A stretch of 64,000 nt of DNA from Schizochytrium sp. TIO01 (lineage: Eukaryota > Sar > Bigyra > Thraustochytrida > Thraustochytriidae). Shown here piece after piece: positions 12,338 through 22,397 of this stretch (the first letter of the stretch is position 1; the number at the start of each line of letters is the position of its first letter). The stretch covers positions 22,501 through 86,500 of the forward strand of contig SMSO01000004.1 of assembly GCA_004764695.1 (NCBI GenBank), written 5' to 3'. The notes beneath the pieces were generated by a model. That model had not been told where the DNA came from, ran no database searches, and worked only from the letters and a program-made list of their open reading frames with translations. A program made the position numbers and the translations under genes.

Positions 12338-12493
12338 TCAGTTGATTTTATGAAGGCTAAGACTCTTGATATCATCCACACTGATCTGCTCAGCTCTGGC
12401 AAATCGCTTAGCAGCGAGCTTTGCAGATCGTTCCTTCTTCTTGGCTGCTCGCTCCTTCTGGCTGTCGTTTTGCTGGCGTCGGTTTCCGGGCAT
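12338..12493 (-). CDS. Small basic protein or fragment (51 aa), unknown
   Basis: An ATG-initiated frame encodes 51 residues beginning MPGNRRQQNDSQKERAAKKK. It is very rich in Lys, Arg, Ala and Gln, and is probably a single helix of the kind seen in nucleic-acid-binding or RNP tails. It is too short to assign and could be the first exon of a longer or decayed gene. It sits opposite the tail of the NTPase pseudogene region. Composition is protein-like, but function is unknown. Confidence 0.3.
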   Translation of the reverse strand: MPGNRRQQNDSQKERAAKKKERSAKLAAKRFARAEQISVDDIKSLSLHKIN

Positions 12494-15205
12494 CTTGGAC
12501 TTGCCCCCCTCGCGCGGGTGCTTTATTCGCAGCCTGCCTTCGTTGCTTCAAGCCTCTCAAGCTACACGGGACAACAAAATACTTTTTATAGTTTTCTTTT
12601 GTTTCTTTTTTTCAGACACTGATGATATCTCCATTAGTAATGTGAGTGATTGATTGTTCTGAAATTAAAAGAGATGACTGCTTAGAAAGTGATATTGTTT
12701 GTACTATTCGGACCACCCAATGTAAATTAGGAAAAAAGACTAAAAGAAGGGAGCGGGACCGCAAAATACCTAAGAATAATATGTATTTCACACTATTGGT
12801 CTTATAATGATAAATGAAATAAGTTCACAAGTGGATCCCCCTTCTACTACTTTACGAGTTTAATATTGGTACCTACATGCAAATTGTTGAGGGTAGTCTA
12901 AGTACTCCTGCGTGCTATACCAATCATTGTTTCATTATATTATTAAAAAGACTTGCACCAACATTAGCGATTGTTTTGGCTTGAGTTTTAACCCAAGTTT
13001 TTAAAAAAATAACGTATTGTTTCACGCAAGTCATGGTGATAAAAAAAAATAGTATTTGGGGCTGGGATAGTTTAGTAGTGGCTTGTGTGTTGAAACTTAA
13101 GCGAAGCCGACCATCCTGTTCCTCCAGAGAACATGAAACTTTGGATGTCTCTAGAAGACAATATGGAGTTTCCAAACATCGAGCCCAGCAAAGTTTCACG
13201 ACCTTGCACCAATGCCATTCTCGTGTGGCGACTTCAAGGCCTACTACAGGGCCGGAGCAAACTTCGATTGCATCAGACTAGTCTAAATCTCGTCCTTGTC
13301 TTAGAAAGTGATTGGCGTTCATCAACGGTGGACATTTGGATTTAGAGTCCTTGGAAAAGGTGACAAAGTTAAAATCATTGGTAGGGATGACAAAATTAAA
13401 GCCCACATATGAGGGAAAGTTCATTTTAAAACCTGGCTAGAAAGGGTAGTAGATGTTAAATATGAGTGTCGATGCATTGTATAATGACTCGCCTGCAGGT
13501 AGAGGATTGTTCTGTTGAATACATAAAAAGAAAGAAGTGGACTTCAATACGATACTCGACTCCATAGGAATTAGCTTCAACTAGTTATTTTCTTATACTC
13601 GAAAAGACAATCCACATTAGGTCTACTGGAAGCTCTCAGAGAGAGAGAGAGAAATGCATACCGACCACCCTACCATTCGATTATATTTATTTTTATAGGA
13701 CGTGGCCTTGTTTTTGAAGAAAGCTTCCCATAGATCATCGTTCTTACTTGGGTTATATTGGCGTTACCATGTGATCGACATAAGTCAAACGGAATAGCAA
13801 TGATCACCTTTTAAAGAATATGTTAGTTTATGATGCCTCGATTGAGTTGGTAAGATGATGTCTTTATTAAGACAATAACTTAACCTGTATGTGATTCTTG
13901 CAGCTGGTACTCTGTAATAGTGTAACATCAGCCTTAAGGTGTAAGAATTGAGGGAATCTTAAGCTGAGCACGCTCTTGATGTTCCCTACGGAGGTGCCGC
14001 ACCTCCTATTGGCAACAGAAAGAGTTGTATCTGATTGAATAGGCGATAGGTAGTCAATGGCCAATCCCAGAGACTCGCCCGTGAGGAGTTTTGGAACAGG
14101 GTTTTGTTTGAGTTAAACTAGCATTTGGACAGCCTTAGTAAAAACAAGGGACCTGTTCTTACAAAGTATGGTGTTGTTGCATAGGATATTAGTAGGGGAT
14201 ACTAATTGATATGAGTTGACTGCAACTCCTACCTGAGTCAATGAATTCGATAGATTGATTAGTTAGAGTGGTATCTGGTGTCAACGAAGAAATTAGGTAC
14301 CCACCCAGGGTATCTAATATTAGAAGAAAGATTCATCGATAGGCATTCTTGATCTAGTGAAGTCAAGTTCCTTTCGAGCCGCAGATGTTGATGATTTCTC
14401 TGAACCTCAGCCTGTTTTTTCTTATACTTGAAGTTGTAGTTGTACCTCAAATTTTATTTCCTCTTCATAACAAAAGGTCTAAATACGATCCCATAGTGTA
14501 TCAAGTCAAAACAATCACTCATATCGCAAAATAGCATTGCAGGTACCTATGGTGTCTATACTGACAGTGACAGGAACTGCGCTCTTCAAGACGAGGATGG
14601 ATCCGAAGCTGCAACTAGTTATCTTTGGGTGAAAGCACATGTCAAAACATCGAGTGTAGTCATCTCTGTTGCATGCTTTTAGATTCTCGATGACTCTTAA
14701 ACCAACTAGAATCGCATCCTCTGCTCGCATTGAGTTATCATGAACTCGATGCTTCACTACTTTGGCCGCGCGATTGCTCGAGCGCACACAGGGTTTTCAA
14801 TGGACAGGGGTACTTGTTTTTTTTTTTTGAGGTACCATTTTGACAGAGAGCACACGCACGCGTCCTAGCTAGGTATCTACTGTAGTATTACTAGAGGTGC
14901 AAGTATGTAGATGGATAAATTCCAATAGGATCAGTTAGATGGAGGCTATGGCTCCCTTCTGAGGGTAGGCAGGGATGAGTTTTTTAACCAACTAAAAGAT
15001 GGATACCTCTAACTAGCGAAAGTGGGTAAGTAGGCACGTAGGTATAGGAAAAGACTTAGGTAACTTAAAGAAAGCGTGACAATTCTGGGAGAAGGTATCT
15101 ACAGTCCTGCAACTTCAAATTGTGTAGAAATATATATTCAGAATCATCATAAGAGGCTATTGAGTACTAGCTGTGAGTGCAAAGCGTCATAGACTTGAAC
15201 GTACG
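12494..15205. other. Accessory DNA with decayed protein-like fragments
   Basis: No intact gene. Protein-like stretches without a good ATG or partner occur at 13133-13345 (+), 13867-14064 (-) and 14515-14787 (-). The last encodes about 90 residues beginning from a GTG codon. These look like remnants of multigene-family or mobile-element copies, but none could be named. Short GA and T runs lie at 13639-13654 and 14818-14829. Confidence 0.4.
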
Positions 15206-15928
15206 ATGGGTTGCGTGCTTTCGAGAGAGGACAAAGCGAGTAATAGCGCCAGAGACATACCAAAACCTGGTAGGGCAAGTCTCACAAAGGCTCAAGAACA
15301 GCATACTGAAGAACCGACAGAGTACACTGTGGCAGTAACAACTGTAGCTGAAGATTCTGTACCCTTCGAATACACCAAGTTGGTGGACATCTTTGATGTG
15401 AATGCCCTCAAACCACTTCAGACTGATAAGTTGTCGAAATACCTGAATAAGACTCTCCCACAAATTAACAAACACTATAGGGTTCACCTCAGTGTGCGTA
15501 AGAATGAGTTTACGCCAGAAAGATTTTTGATGGAGGCAATTGTAAGAAAATTCCGGCAATACGGTTGGTTTGTAGCTCTGTTCGAATATGGCATTTACCC
15601 CAAACATGCTCAATGTTTAGGGAAGGGGGACCTTCTCCTAGTGCATCCGAACCAGTTAGGTCAGCCACTTGTACTTGCAATCGAAGCAAAGATCCTCGAC
15701 CGTACTGCAAGCAATATTAATCACACAGCAAAACGTCAAAAAGTCCTAGATCAATCAAGAAAGTATAGAAAGTTAATCAAGGAGTTGCTCTCGGCTGATT
15801 TTTCCAACGTTTGTGGACTTGCTCTTTTAGCGTGGCGGAGGACACCTGATAGAATCATGATACATCGTGATTGTCATCTCCGCTCTCCTTTTGTAGAAAA
15901 TTGTCCTACATTCCCTCCAGATCAATGA
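15206..15928 (+). CDS. Predicted N-myristoylated PD-(D/E)XK nuclease-fold protein
   Basis: The frame is open from 15173, but its first codon there is GTG. The first ATG is at 15206, giving 240 residues. That start places MGCVLS at the N-terminus, a good match to the N-myristoylation consensus (Gly2, Ser6), with Cys3 available for palmitoylation; membrane attachment is inferred. After a low-complexity linker, residues about 95-205 form a compact domain with FLMEAIVRKF (Glu110), GKGDLLL (Asp142) and LAIEAK (Glu160, Lys162). This E...D...ExK layout is the PD-(D/E)XK metal-site pattern. CRN-type proteins often pair such a domain with an NTPase, and a decayed NTPase lies 3 kb away, so an origin in such a family is possible. 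No introns are needed. Substrate and role are unknown. Confidence 0.6.
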   Translation: MGCVLSREDKASNSARDIPKPGRASLTKAQEQHTEEPTEYTVAVTTVAEDSVPFEYTKLVDIFDVNALKPLQTDKLSKYLNKTLPQINKHYRVHLSVRKNEFTPERFLMEAIVRKFRQYGWFVALFEYGIYPKHAQCLGKGDLLLVHPNQLGQPLVLAIEAKILDRTASNINHTAKRQKVLDQSRKYRKLIKELLSADFSNVCGLALLAWRRTPDRIMIHRDCHLRSPFVENCPTFPPDQ

Positions 15929-17542
15929 AGGACTTGTAAGGTGACGGCATAAATATCAAATATATTCAAAGTGAATAATGCTCTTTCTAGAAGATACATA
16001 TCTAGTACCGAGATTGGGTCATGCGGGCAAGACAGTAGCAAAATCCTTGGTACACTGTTATAGGTCCTCAACTGTTAGGTATTGTATATAGTGAGGATGT
16101 GACTATCACATACGAAGGTGTGAGACGAAGGGAACTCTAGAGTTTTAGTGAAATACATAATCGAGCTATTATAAAAGGACAAACGAAGTCACTGGTTAAG
16201 CTTACCTCTTGTGTAATAACAGATGAATTGTGTCGTAGCCTCCTAATTAGAATATGAACCAACCCACCTGGGTGTTCATCTCCAAGGACAGCAAACTGCT
16301 AGCTCATTGAATCAAAGTTTACCAAACGTTCTTAAAGTGTTGAGTCTTCAATCGAACAAACTAGTGGACAAGGCATTGCTAGAGTTCTTAGCGTCCCTTT
16401 GCAACGACCTCGTAGACATAGGGCTTAGAATAAAGCCAAACTAGACAACCAGACTTACGTGCTTGCTGAAGTCAAGAACCAAAAGTATGACTACACATTA
16501 CCTGGAACCAGGTATGATGCAACTTGGGTTGATGGTGGAAGAGGTGGAATAAACCAACCCCGTCGAGTATCTCTAACACCGATCAAGAATGTATTAGCCT
16601 CCTACTTGCTACATGAATCAGCCTGCCGTGGGATTCCGTTCCAGGACAGCAGCTCGCTAACTCTTAAAGTCGACCTTCTTTAAGCCTTCATCAAGACTCT
16701 TGCCTTCATCTTTACGCTCCACTCCCAGCTGGCCAGATCCATCTTCCAGTACAAAGCCAAGTATTCTGCCGTCATCTTCATTAATGAAACGTGGTTGTGA
16801 TTGCTTAGATATGATTGAGTAAATGTCAGAGAAACCTGTGCTTAGTTGGCATCGATGCTAGGGTTAATGCTTGTCTTGGATAGCTTGTGGTCTTGTTGAG
16901 TTGGTTTGGGTCGATTCAGGTTGATTCGGATTTTGCTGTCGGATCTTCTTTGCAAACTCCTCTCGACGCTTGCATTGTTCCCTTCGTTCCTTAGTATGGG
17001 TGCATCTCATGCGGTGTTATACATCAGCGATCATGCCACAGTGTCAAACATCAGCGATCATGTCAGTAGTGTCAGAAAGGTGTTCCTTAAAGCCCTGCAA
17101 AGTCACGCCGTAATGTTGTATCTGTTTCCCTTCTCAGTATTCATCGTCGACCTGTAGCTAATCAGATCCATTTTAAAGCAAAGTTAGCAATCTGGCGACC
17201 TCGGTGAAGTATTTCTAATTGTTACAGCTAATATATTTCATGATGAGGTTTTCTATTGACTCACAAGCATCATTCTAAATTGGACTTGCAATAGATTTGC
17301 CAACCATTGGGGTGGTTCAGCTTTTCTGTAATCTAGAAAGCTCTTGAGGGCGAATCACACTTCTGATTGTGTTGCTTGGAAACCATCAAGGACAACACCA
17401 ATATATTTTCGAATGCATTACATAAGCGGAATATTTATCACAGAGCTCTAGCAGGGCTGAAGTTGGTTGTCCTTTCGATTGTCTCTCTCAGTAATGATTG
17501 AGCTTTAGACACTGTTCAGAACCTTCTTAATGGTACAAAGGC
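15929..17542. other. Intergenic, no supported gene
   Basis: Only short frames, such as 16459-16683 and 16906-17157 on the plus strand, with no motif. A direct repeat ACATCAGCGATCATG occurs twice at about 17026-17060. The right part would hold the 3' end of the minus-strand gene that follows. Confidence 0.5.
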
Positions 17543-18460
17543 TTAGGAGGTGTCAGAGGTAAAATGATCAAACTCATGTTGGTGCAGTTTATGTTGTTTG
17601 ATGATGTCAGGGAACTGATTTGGGAACTTTATTAAACTAGTCCGATGAGGTTTAGATTTGATCAGGATTTTTTGTTGAGGCGAGACCTCATGCAGAATGC
17701 CATCTTCAGTAAGAGCACTAAAACGGACTTCGATTTTGTTCTGTTCATTCTTTTGATTCATCTTAATATTGATCAGCTTTATACGTAGCATTATCTTAAG
17801 GTAACGCTGCTGCGCGATCATAATTTTGGTACCCTTCATCTGTATGAGGTGCTTATTTGGATTAACATGTGTTGTGAGGATATATATTTCGCCATGCCGA
17901 TCAAACGTTATCTCTTGCTCCATAAAATCTACCCCAGAGATACCCTCGTCCGAATCAGAAGAAGGTTCAACGGATTGTCGAGCGTGGACGTGAATCTTAC
18001 ATGGCAAGGCACCACTTGAAGTTTCTAGGACCATACGTGCGACACCATAATCATTATAGCAATAAAATATTGGCATATTTGGTGGATGTTCGAGCGCAAA
18101 ACGTATAGGTTTGCAGGACTGAGATGATGTGACATCTCTAATTTTGGGCTGCGCTGTGAAGCTTTCAGATTCTTGATGTTGCTGATGTTGACGTTGGTGG
18201 TCATGGTCCGGTTTGGAGTCGTTAGAGTGCTGAAGTTGCTGATCTTCCCCGTTCTGACTGGGGGTTAAGAATTGCCTCTTTGTCACTTCGGATTGTCCGC
18301 CCTGATCGATATCACCTTCGCCTTGCTTTGTCCTTTTTTTCACGCGCCGTGTGAGTGTTTCTCTGCCGGCAGGGTCATCACGTTGCTGGCGCTTCTTTGC
18401 TGATGTACATATCCTGCTTTTAGAGCTCTGGCGCTTACGACAAAGAGAATCTTTTGTCAT
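17543..18460 (-). CDS. Nuclear-looking protein, shorter paralog of the gene at 22398
   Basis: An intron-free frame of 305 residues runs from the ATG at 18460. The frame is open to 18529, but only a GTG lies there. The N-terminal half is basic and Q/H/S-rich (likely disordered, with KKRQQR- and RRVKKR-type nuclear signals). The C-terminal half is a folded domain beginning near MPIFYCYNDYGVARMVL and ending near ILIKSKPHRTS. The same landmarks, in the same order, occur in the 741-residue protein at 22398-24623 (IPVYYSYASFRTAYLVL ... MRLCSKRHGRKS), so the two are paralogs. The architecture suggests a transcription or chromatin regulator, but I recognise no named family. Two TTGAGAGCGCG elements lie 235-275 nt upstream. 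Confidence 0.65.
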   Translation of the reverse strand: MTKDSLCRKRQSSKSRICTSAKKRQQRDDPAGRETLTRRVKKRTKQGEGDIDQGGQSEVTKRQFLTPSQNGEDQQLQHSNDSKPDHDHQRQHQQHQESESFTAQPKIRDVTSSQSCKPIRFALEHPPNMPIFYCYNDYGVARMVLETSSGALPCKIHVHARQSVEPSSDSDEGISGVDFMEQEITFDRHGEIYILTTHVNPNKHLIQMKGTKIMIAQQRYLKIMLRIKLINIKMNQKNEQNKIEVRFSALTEDGILHEVSPQQKILIKSKPHRTSLIKFPNQFPDIIKQHKLHQHEFDHFTSDTS

Positions 18461-18694
18461 TAGCAATACTGAATAATGCTTATACTGCTTGTATTTACGC
18501 ACTAAACTAGAGCTGCCTACCAGCACCACTGAGCTTGCTGATTGATTGATTGTCAGTGTTTCGGAACTGCCTCTCGTCCAGCGTCAAGGGGTTCCTACGC
18601 AGGACTTGAGATGTGCACTACTTACTTTTGTTTTGAGAGTCATTTAAATGGTTGCTTTGCTCTTCCAAAATTTCATTCAAGCTGACATTCAATC

Positions 18695-18734
18695 TTGAGA
18701 GCGCGACTTTTTTTTTCTTTTTTTTGAGAGCGCG
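18695..18734. promoter_or_regulatory. Two TTGAGAGCGCG elements upstream of the short paralog
   Basis: Copies lie at 18695-18705 and 18724-18734, separated by a T-rich spacer. The same word occurs in multiple copies just upstream of the long paralog at 22398. The positions fit a promoter element, but no factor is known. Confidence 0.45.
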
Positions 18735-19085
18735 ATGATTGAAAACTAAAAATAGAAACATTCTCGAAACAATGACTTCAATAGGTAAAAACAGAGGGCA
18801 GAAGCTCACTTGGGATGTACGTGGAGTATTCAAGCTTGAGAAAAGAAAGGTCAGACCGAACAATGTCTGAGATATGTTTCCAATGGATCATATAAACCAA
18901 GTATATTCTACAATCTTTTATATATATATTATTTATTTAATTATAGAATAACATGAAGTAAAATAAGGAAAAAATCATTTGGGAGTATAAGCTTTCAGCA
19001 TTGATGATACAGGATAAAGAGTAACTTGATAATTAATAAATGTGCCACTCACTTTTCGTGAAAGGGTCGATAGAAACAGATGTTC

Positions 19086-19307
19086 TCAGTGCCAGTGAGA
19101 GAGTTCAGACAAAAATGAGAATCCCTTGGCCAACAAGCGGTGGATTCGATTAGTCAGTGGATCTGTTGAATAAATAAAAGCATTCTTTTTATAATCCTGC
19201 AAATACACACTGTTCTTCCACAGCACATACTGCGTATCAGACGCTTGAGTATCTAAAACAACACAACGAATAAACAGCGGAAACTTCCCGGGATTTGCTA
19301 CGGCCAC
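19086..19307 (-). other. Possible orphan terminal exon or gene fragment
   Basis: The minus strand is open for 73 codons, reads protein-like (NPGKFPLFIRCVVLDTQ ...), and ends in a stop at 19086. There is no ATG. The sequence just upstream ends in CTATAG, which could be a splice acceptor. No upstream exon could be identified in the repeat-rich DNA above 19320, so this may be a relic. Confidence 0.25.
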
Positions 19308-19681
19308 GATTCTATAGCTTTCAATTATCCAAACGGGTCATTTCCATAACTTGCTGCCGCACCCCGTTATACCAACCAGTAATCTAAAGAGCAGCAAATG
19401 CCGTGCTCTCACTCCTGTGCGCTCTCAACTTTATGTCAACGAACAAATAAAACGCACTTCCTTTCCCAGCTCCTACTCCCGGATAAGCAACTGCTAGTGC
19501 GCTGCTTTCGCACCTATCCAAGCCTCAAATTGCCTTACACCAGCAGCAGGAGCAGCAGGGGGCGCAGATCACTACTGCCCGGTCTCCTCCACGATGCCAC
19601 CACCACCTTCACCAGCCCCTGGCATCATCCCCAGCACCACCAGCGCGGGCTCCAAACCCAAAGAGGGCATAACTAAAGCTC

Positions 19682-19865
19682 GCTATTGCTATTGCTATTG
19701 CTATTGCTATTGCTATTGCTATGCTATTGCTATTGCTATTGCTACTGCTATTGCTATTGCTATTGCTATTGCTATTGCTATTGCTATTGCTATTGCTATT
19801 GCTATTGCTATTGCTATTGCTATTGCTATTGCTATTGCTATTGCTATTGCTATTGCTATTGCTAT
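19682..19865. repeat. Hexanucleotide (TATTGC)n microsatellite, about 30 copies
   Basis: Nearly perfect six-base repeat with two interruptions, a one-base phase break near 19722 and a TACTGC variant near 19744. It leaves long but meaningless open frames on both strands, encoding Ala-Ile, Cys-Tyr, Leu-Leu or Asn-Ser dipeptides. Confidence 0.98.
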
Positions 19866-22260
19866 CGCTGCGAAGTGCCAGGTGGAGCCCTTCTACCAAA
19901 TACGCTAGCCCTTCTACCTGCTAGCAGTACCTACCGCCCTCCTACCCACCTGCCTTGGACTGCACTGGTTCTACCGGCACTTACGGGGGTTCTACTGTCT
20001 ACCGCAAACCCTATCGCTCGCACTAGCGCTCAGACAGCTGTCATCGAGCAGGCGTGACTGACTCCATCGCTGTCTTCAGTGGCAGCCTCCTTTTGGGAGC
20101 GCTCAGGGCCGCGGCTGGAGCCCCCGCGGGTCCCTCTGCATGGCCTGTGGCCTCCGCCTCGCGGCCCTCAGGCCCTCCGCAGCGGCTTTAGGCCCTCCGC
20201 GCCTCTTCGCTCTTCAGTTTGCGTGCCGTTTTCGAAAGCAATGGCTCTGCAGGAAAATGAAAATGTGAAATTCGTTTTCAGGAAAAACTCTTTTCTTCTT
20301 TTTTAAATTTCAGATTAGTTTAAGTTTCGTTTTCTCTCTCTTTCCCTCTCTTTCCCTCTGTCTCTCTGTGTCTCTGTCTCTGTCTCTGCGCTCTCACAAT
20401 CTCCGTTTAAGAAGTTAGAGGCAGTAAAAAGCAACACTAACCACGATATATCTACTACTATATAGGACTTATGTCATAACTTTTTATAAATTAATTTTAT
20501 GTTTAAAATATCGATTTAAAATAAAATAAAAATAAAAAAACAGATGAAGTGTAAATGTGAATATAACAAAATCACGATCATGTTGAAACGCATACACCAA
20601 CACACTAACGTACGTTTAGAATAGCAGTCTCAAATGAGAAACGATTTTTATTTTTTGCTACCACTAGGGGATGCGTAGCTACATCTTACGCGCTTGCGAA
20701 AATCATATATATATGTCTCCGCACTCTCGCCAATAAAACAATTTTTCGTATAGGACTACATATACCTAATTCGTTATACCACCCCTCTTAAACTTATTTT
20801 TACGCAATGAACAATGAATAGACTGTCTTGGACTGAAGTTTTTTAGTGAGCTTTTTTGCTTTTGTTACCGCATGATATACCGCTGCCGCCCTCACTCTCT
20901 CACTCTCTCTGTATACGCGGCGCTTTCGAGTCACGGCCGATGGGTTAGTTATCATGGTGAGGAAACGAGTCCGTCTGAAGAAGCTTCTTCTCCCTTTCTC
21001 TCTATCTCCGACCGCCTTTTGAGGCTTTATTCCGGTTTTCCTTTTTATCTGTTTACTTCTATTCTGCTCTTAAAAGATCCTCGCATTAGCTATTTAGCTA
21101 TCTCGGTCGTAGTTTTCTCGTTGATTTAGGTATAGTGTAAAGTTTATTTTTATTTTTTCAGTTAGTTATGTTGCATAAAATACAAAGCCTTTCGCCTGTT
21201 TGTAAGAATAGTTATTATTATTATTATTAAATTCTGTTATTTAATTTGACTCTGTGAGCGGCCGAGGCCTAGGCTCCGGACTATCACATCCCTAGTAGTG
21301 GTTTTCTTTTGTTTTCCTTTGGTCGAGAAGGATTCCTCTTTTACTTTCGCTCCTGGACCGAAGTCCGACTGCGTTTAGTTTCGGGGCGCGCAACTCTCTT
21401 CAAAGCACGGCCTTATTAGCTCTCTCTCTCTCTCTCTGCGAGACTGAGACTCGTTCGAGCTCTGAGCTTTTGCGGAGTCCATCATCGCTTCGTTCTCAGA
21501 TTATACACAGGCTGGTTTATTTTATTTTAAAACGAAACAAAGTTGAGCCTCACAAGAGATAGAGAGATACATAGGGTAAACTTATCTTGGTAGGCTGTGC
21601 CTAGTAATGACCTTATAGTCTAGTATCTTTCCCTTCTTGATTCAAAATTTATCATTTATTTATCATTGTTTATTTATTTGTTTATTTATTTGTTTATTTA
21701 TTTATTTGTTTATTTATTTGTCATTTTTCATAAAGTGGCCTAACCACGTCAGTTTTTCCCTCTCACCACTGAAGCTTTTCAAGGGTAGCTTCTGCGTAGG
21801 TAGGCTTAGGCAGGGTCGCGTTCACATGCTTGTTTAAAAGAAAAAGAAAAACACAAAGAGGCGAGCTCCTCCTCGAAGAAGGCGTTTTGCCATACGTTCA
21901 TGCGAAGGCCTCCTTCCCTCTGCCTCGGCCCCTCCCTCTCTCCTCGGCGCCGTATGGAGCGAGGCAGCACTGCCGCGAGACGGCGCGCAGCGATACACAC
22001 GATTCATGATCTATTGTGGAAAGAAGAATATTTGTATACCTTAGGTCCTCCGTTGTACGCAGTTGAAATTTTAATTTTCAAAGTAAAGTAGTGTTTGTTT
22101 GTTATCTTGTGGGGTCATTATTTTCAAGTGAAATAAATAAAATGAAATGATGATGGAAATAGAGAAAACATTCCGTTGTTTTTTTTTTTAATGGAGGGCT
22201 AAAACGCCCCTTATGCCCCCATTTGCACTGCTTTCCAGACTGGAGAGGGGTGTATAGAAA
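19866..22260. other. Low-complexity intergenic region
   Basis: No supported gene. It holds a GC-rich island with repeated GGCCCTC words (20100-20220), pyrimidine runs of CTCT type (20329-20395 and 21420-21437), a short TTA run (about 21212-21227), a TTTA/TTTG tetranucleotide block (21650-21725) and A/T homopolymers. The open frames are by-products of these repeats. Confidence 0.6.
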
Positions 22261-22280
22261 GTACAGGTTAAGCTGCAGCG

Positions 22281-22380
22281 CGCGCTCTCAGGCAGAAATT
22301 ATATTCGCTATTTGAGAGCGACGAGTAGTTGAGAGCGAGGTGTCTTGAGAGCGAGGTGTCTTGAGAGCGCGCGCTCTCAA
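22281..22380. promoter_or_regulatory. Cluster of GAGAGCG elements including a 20-bp perfect palindrome
   Basis: Within the 120 nt before the ATG at 22398 the word TGAGAGCG occurs four times on the plus strand (near 22313, 22330, 22345 and 22362), plus its complement at 22281-22290. The last copy is part of the perfect palindrome TTGAGAGCGCGCGCTCTCAA (22361-22380), ending 18 nt before the start codon. Two of the copies sit in a 15-bp direct repeat, GAGAGCGAGGTGTCT. A bound dimeric factor or an autoregulatory site is possible; this is inference. Confidence 0.5.
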
Positions 22381-22397
22381 AAGCGGGCAGGGCAGCC

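Noticed and set aside
19594..20057. Long open frames through the TATTGC repeat
   Set aside because: Open only because a six-base repeat lacks stops; products are dipeptide repeats.
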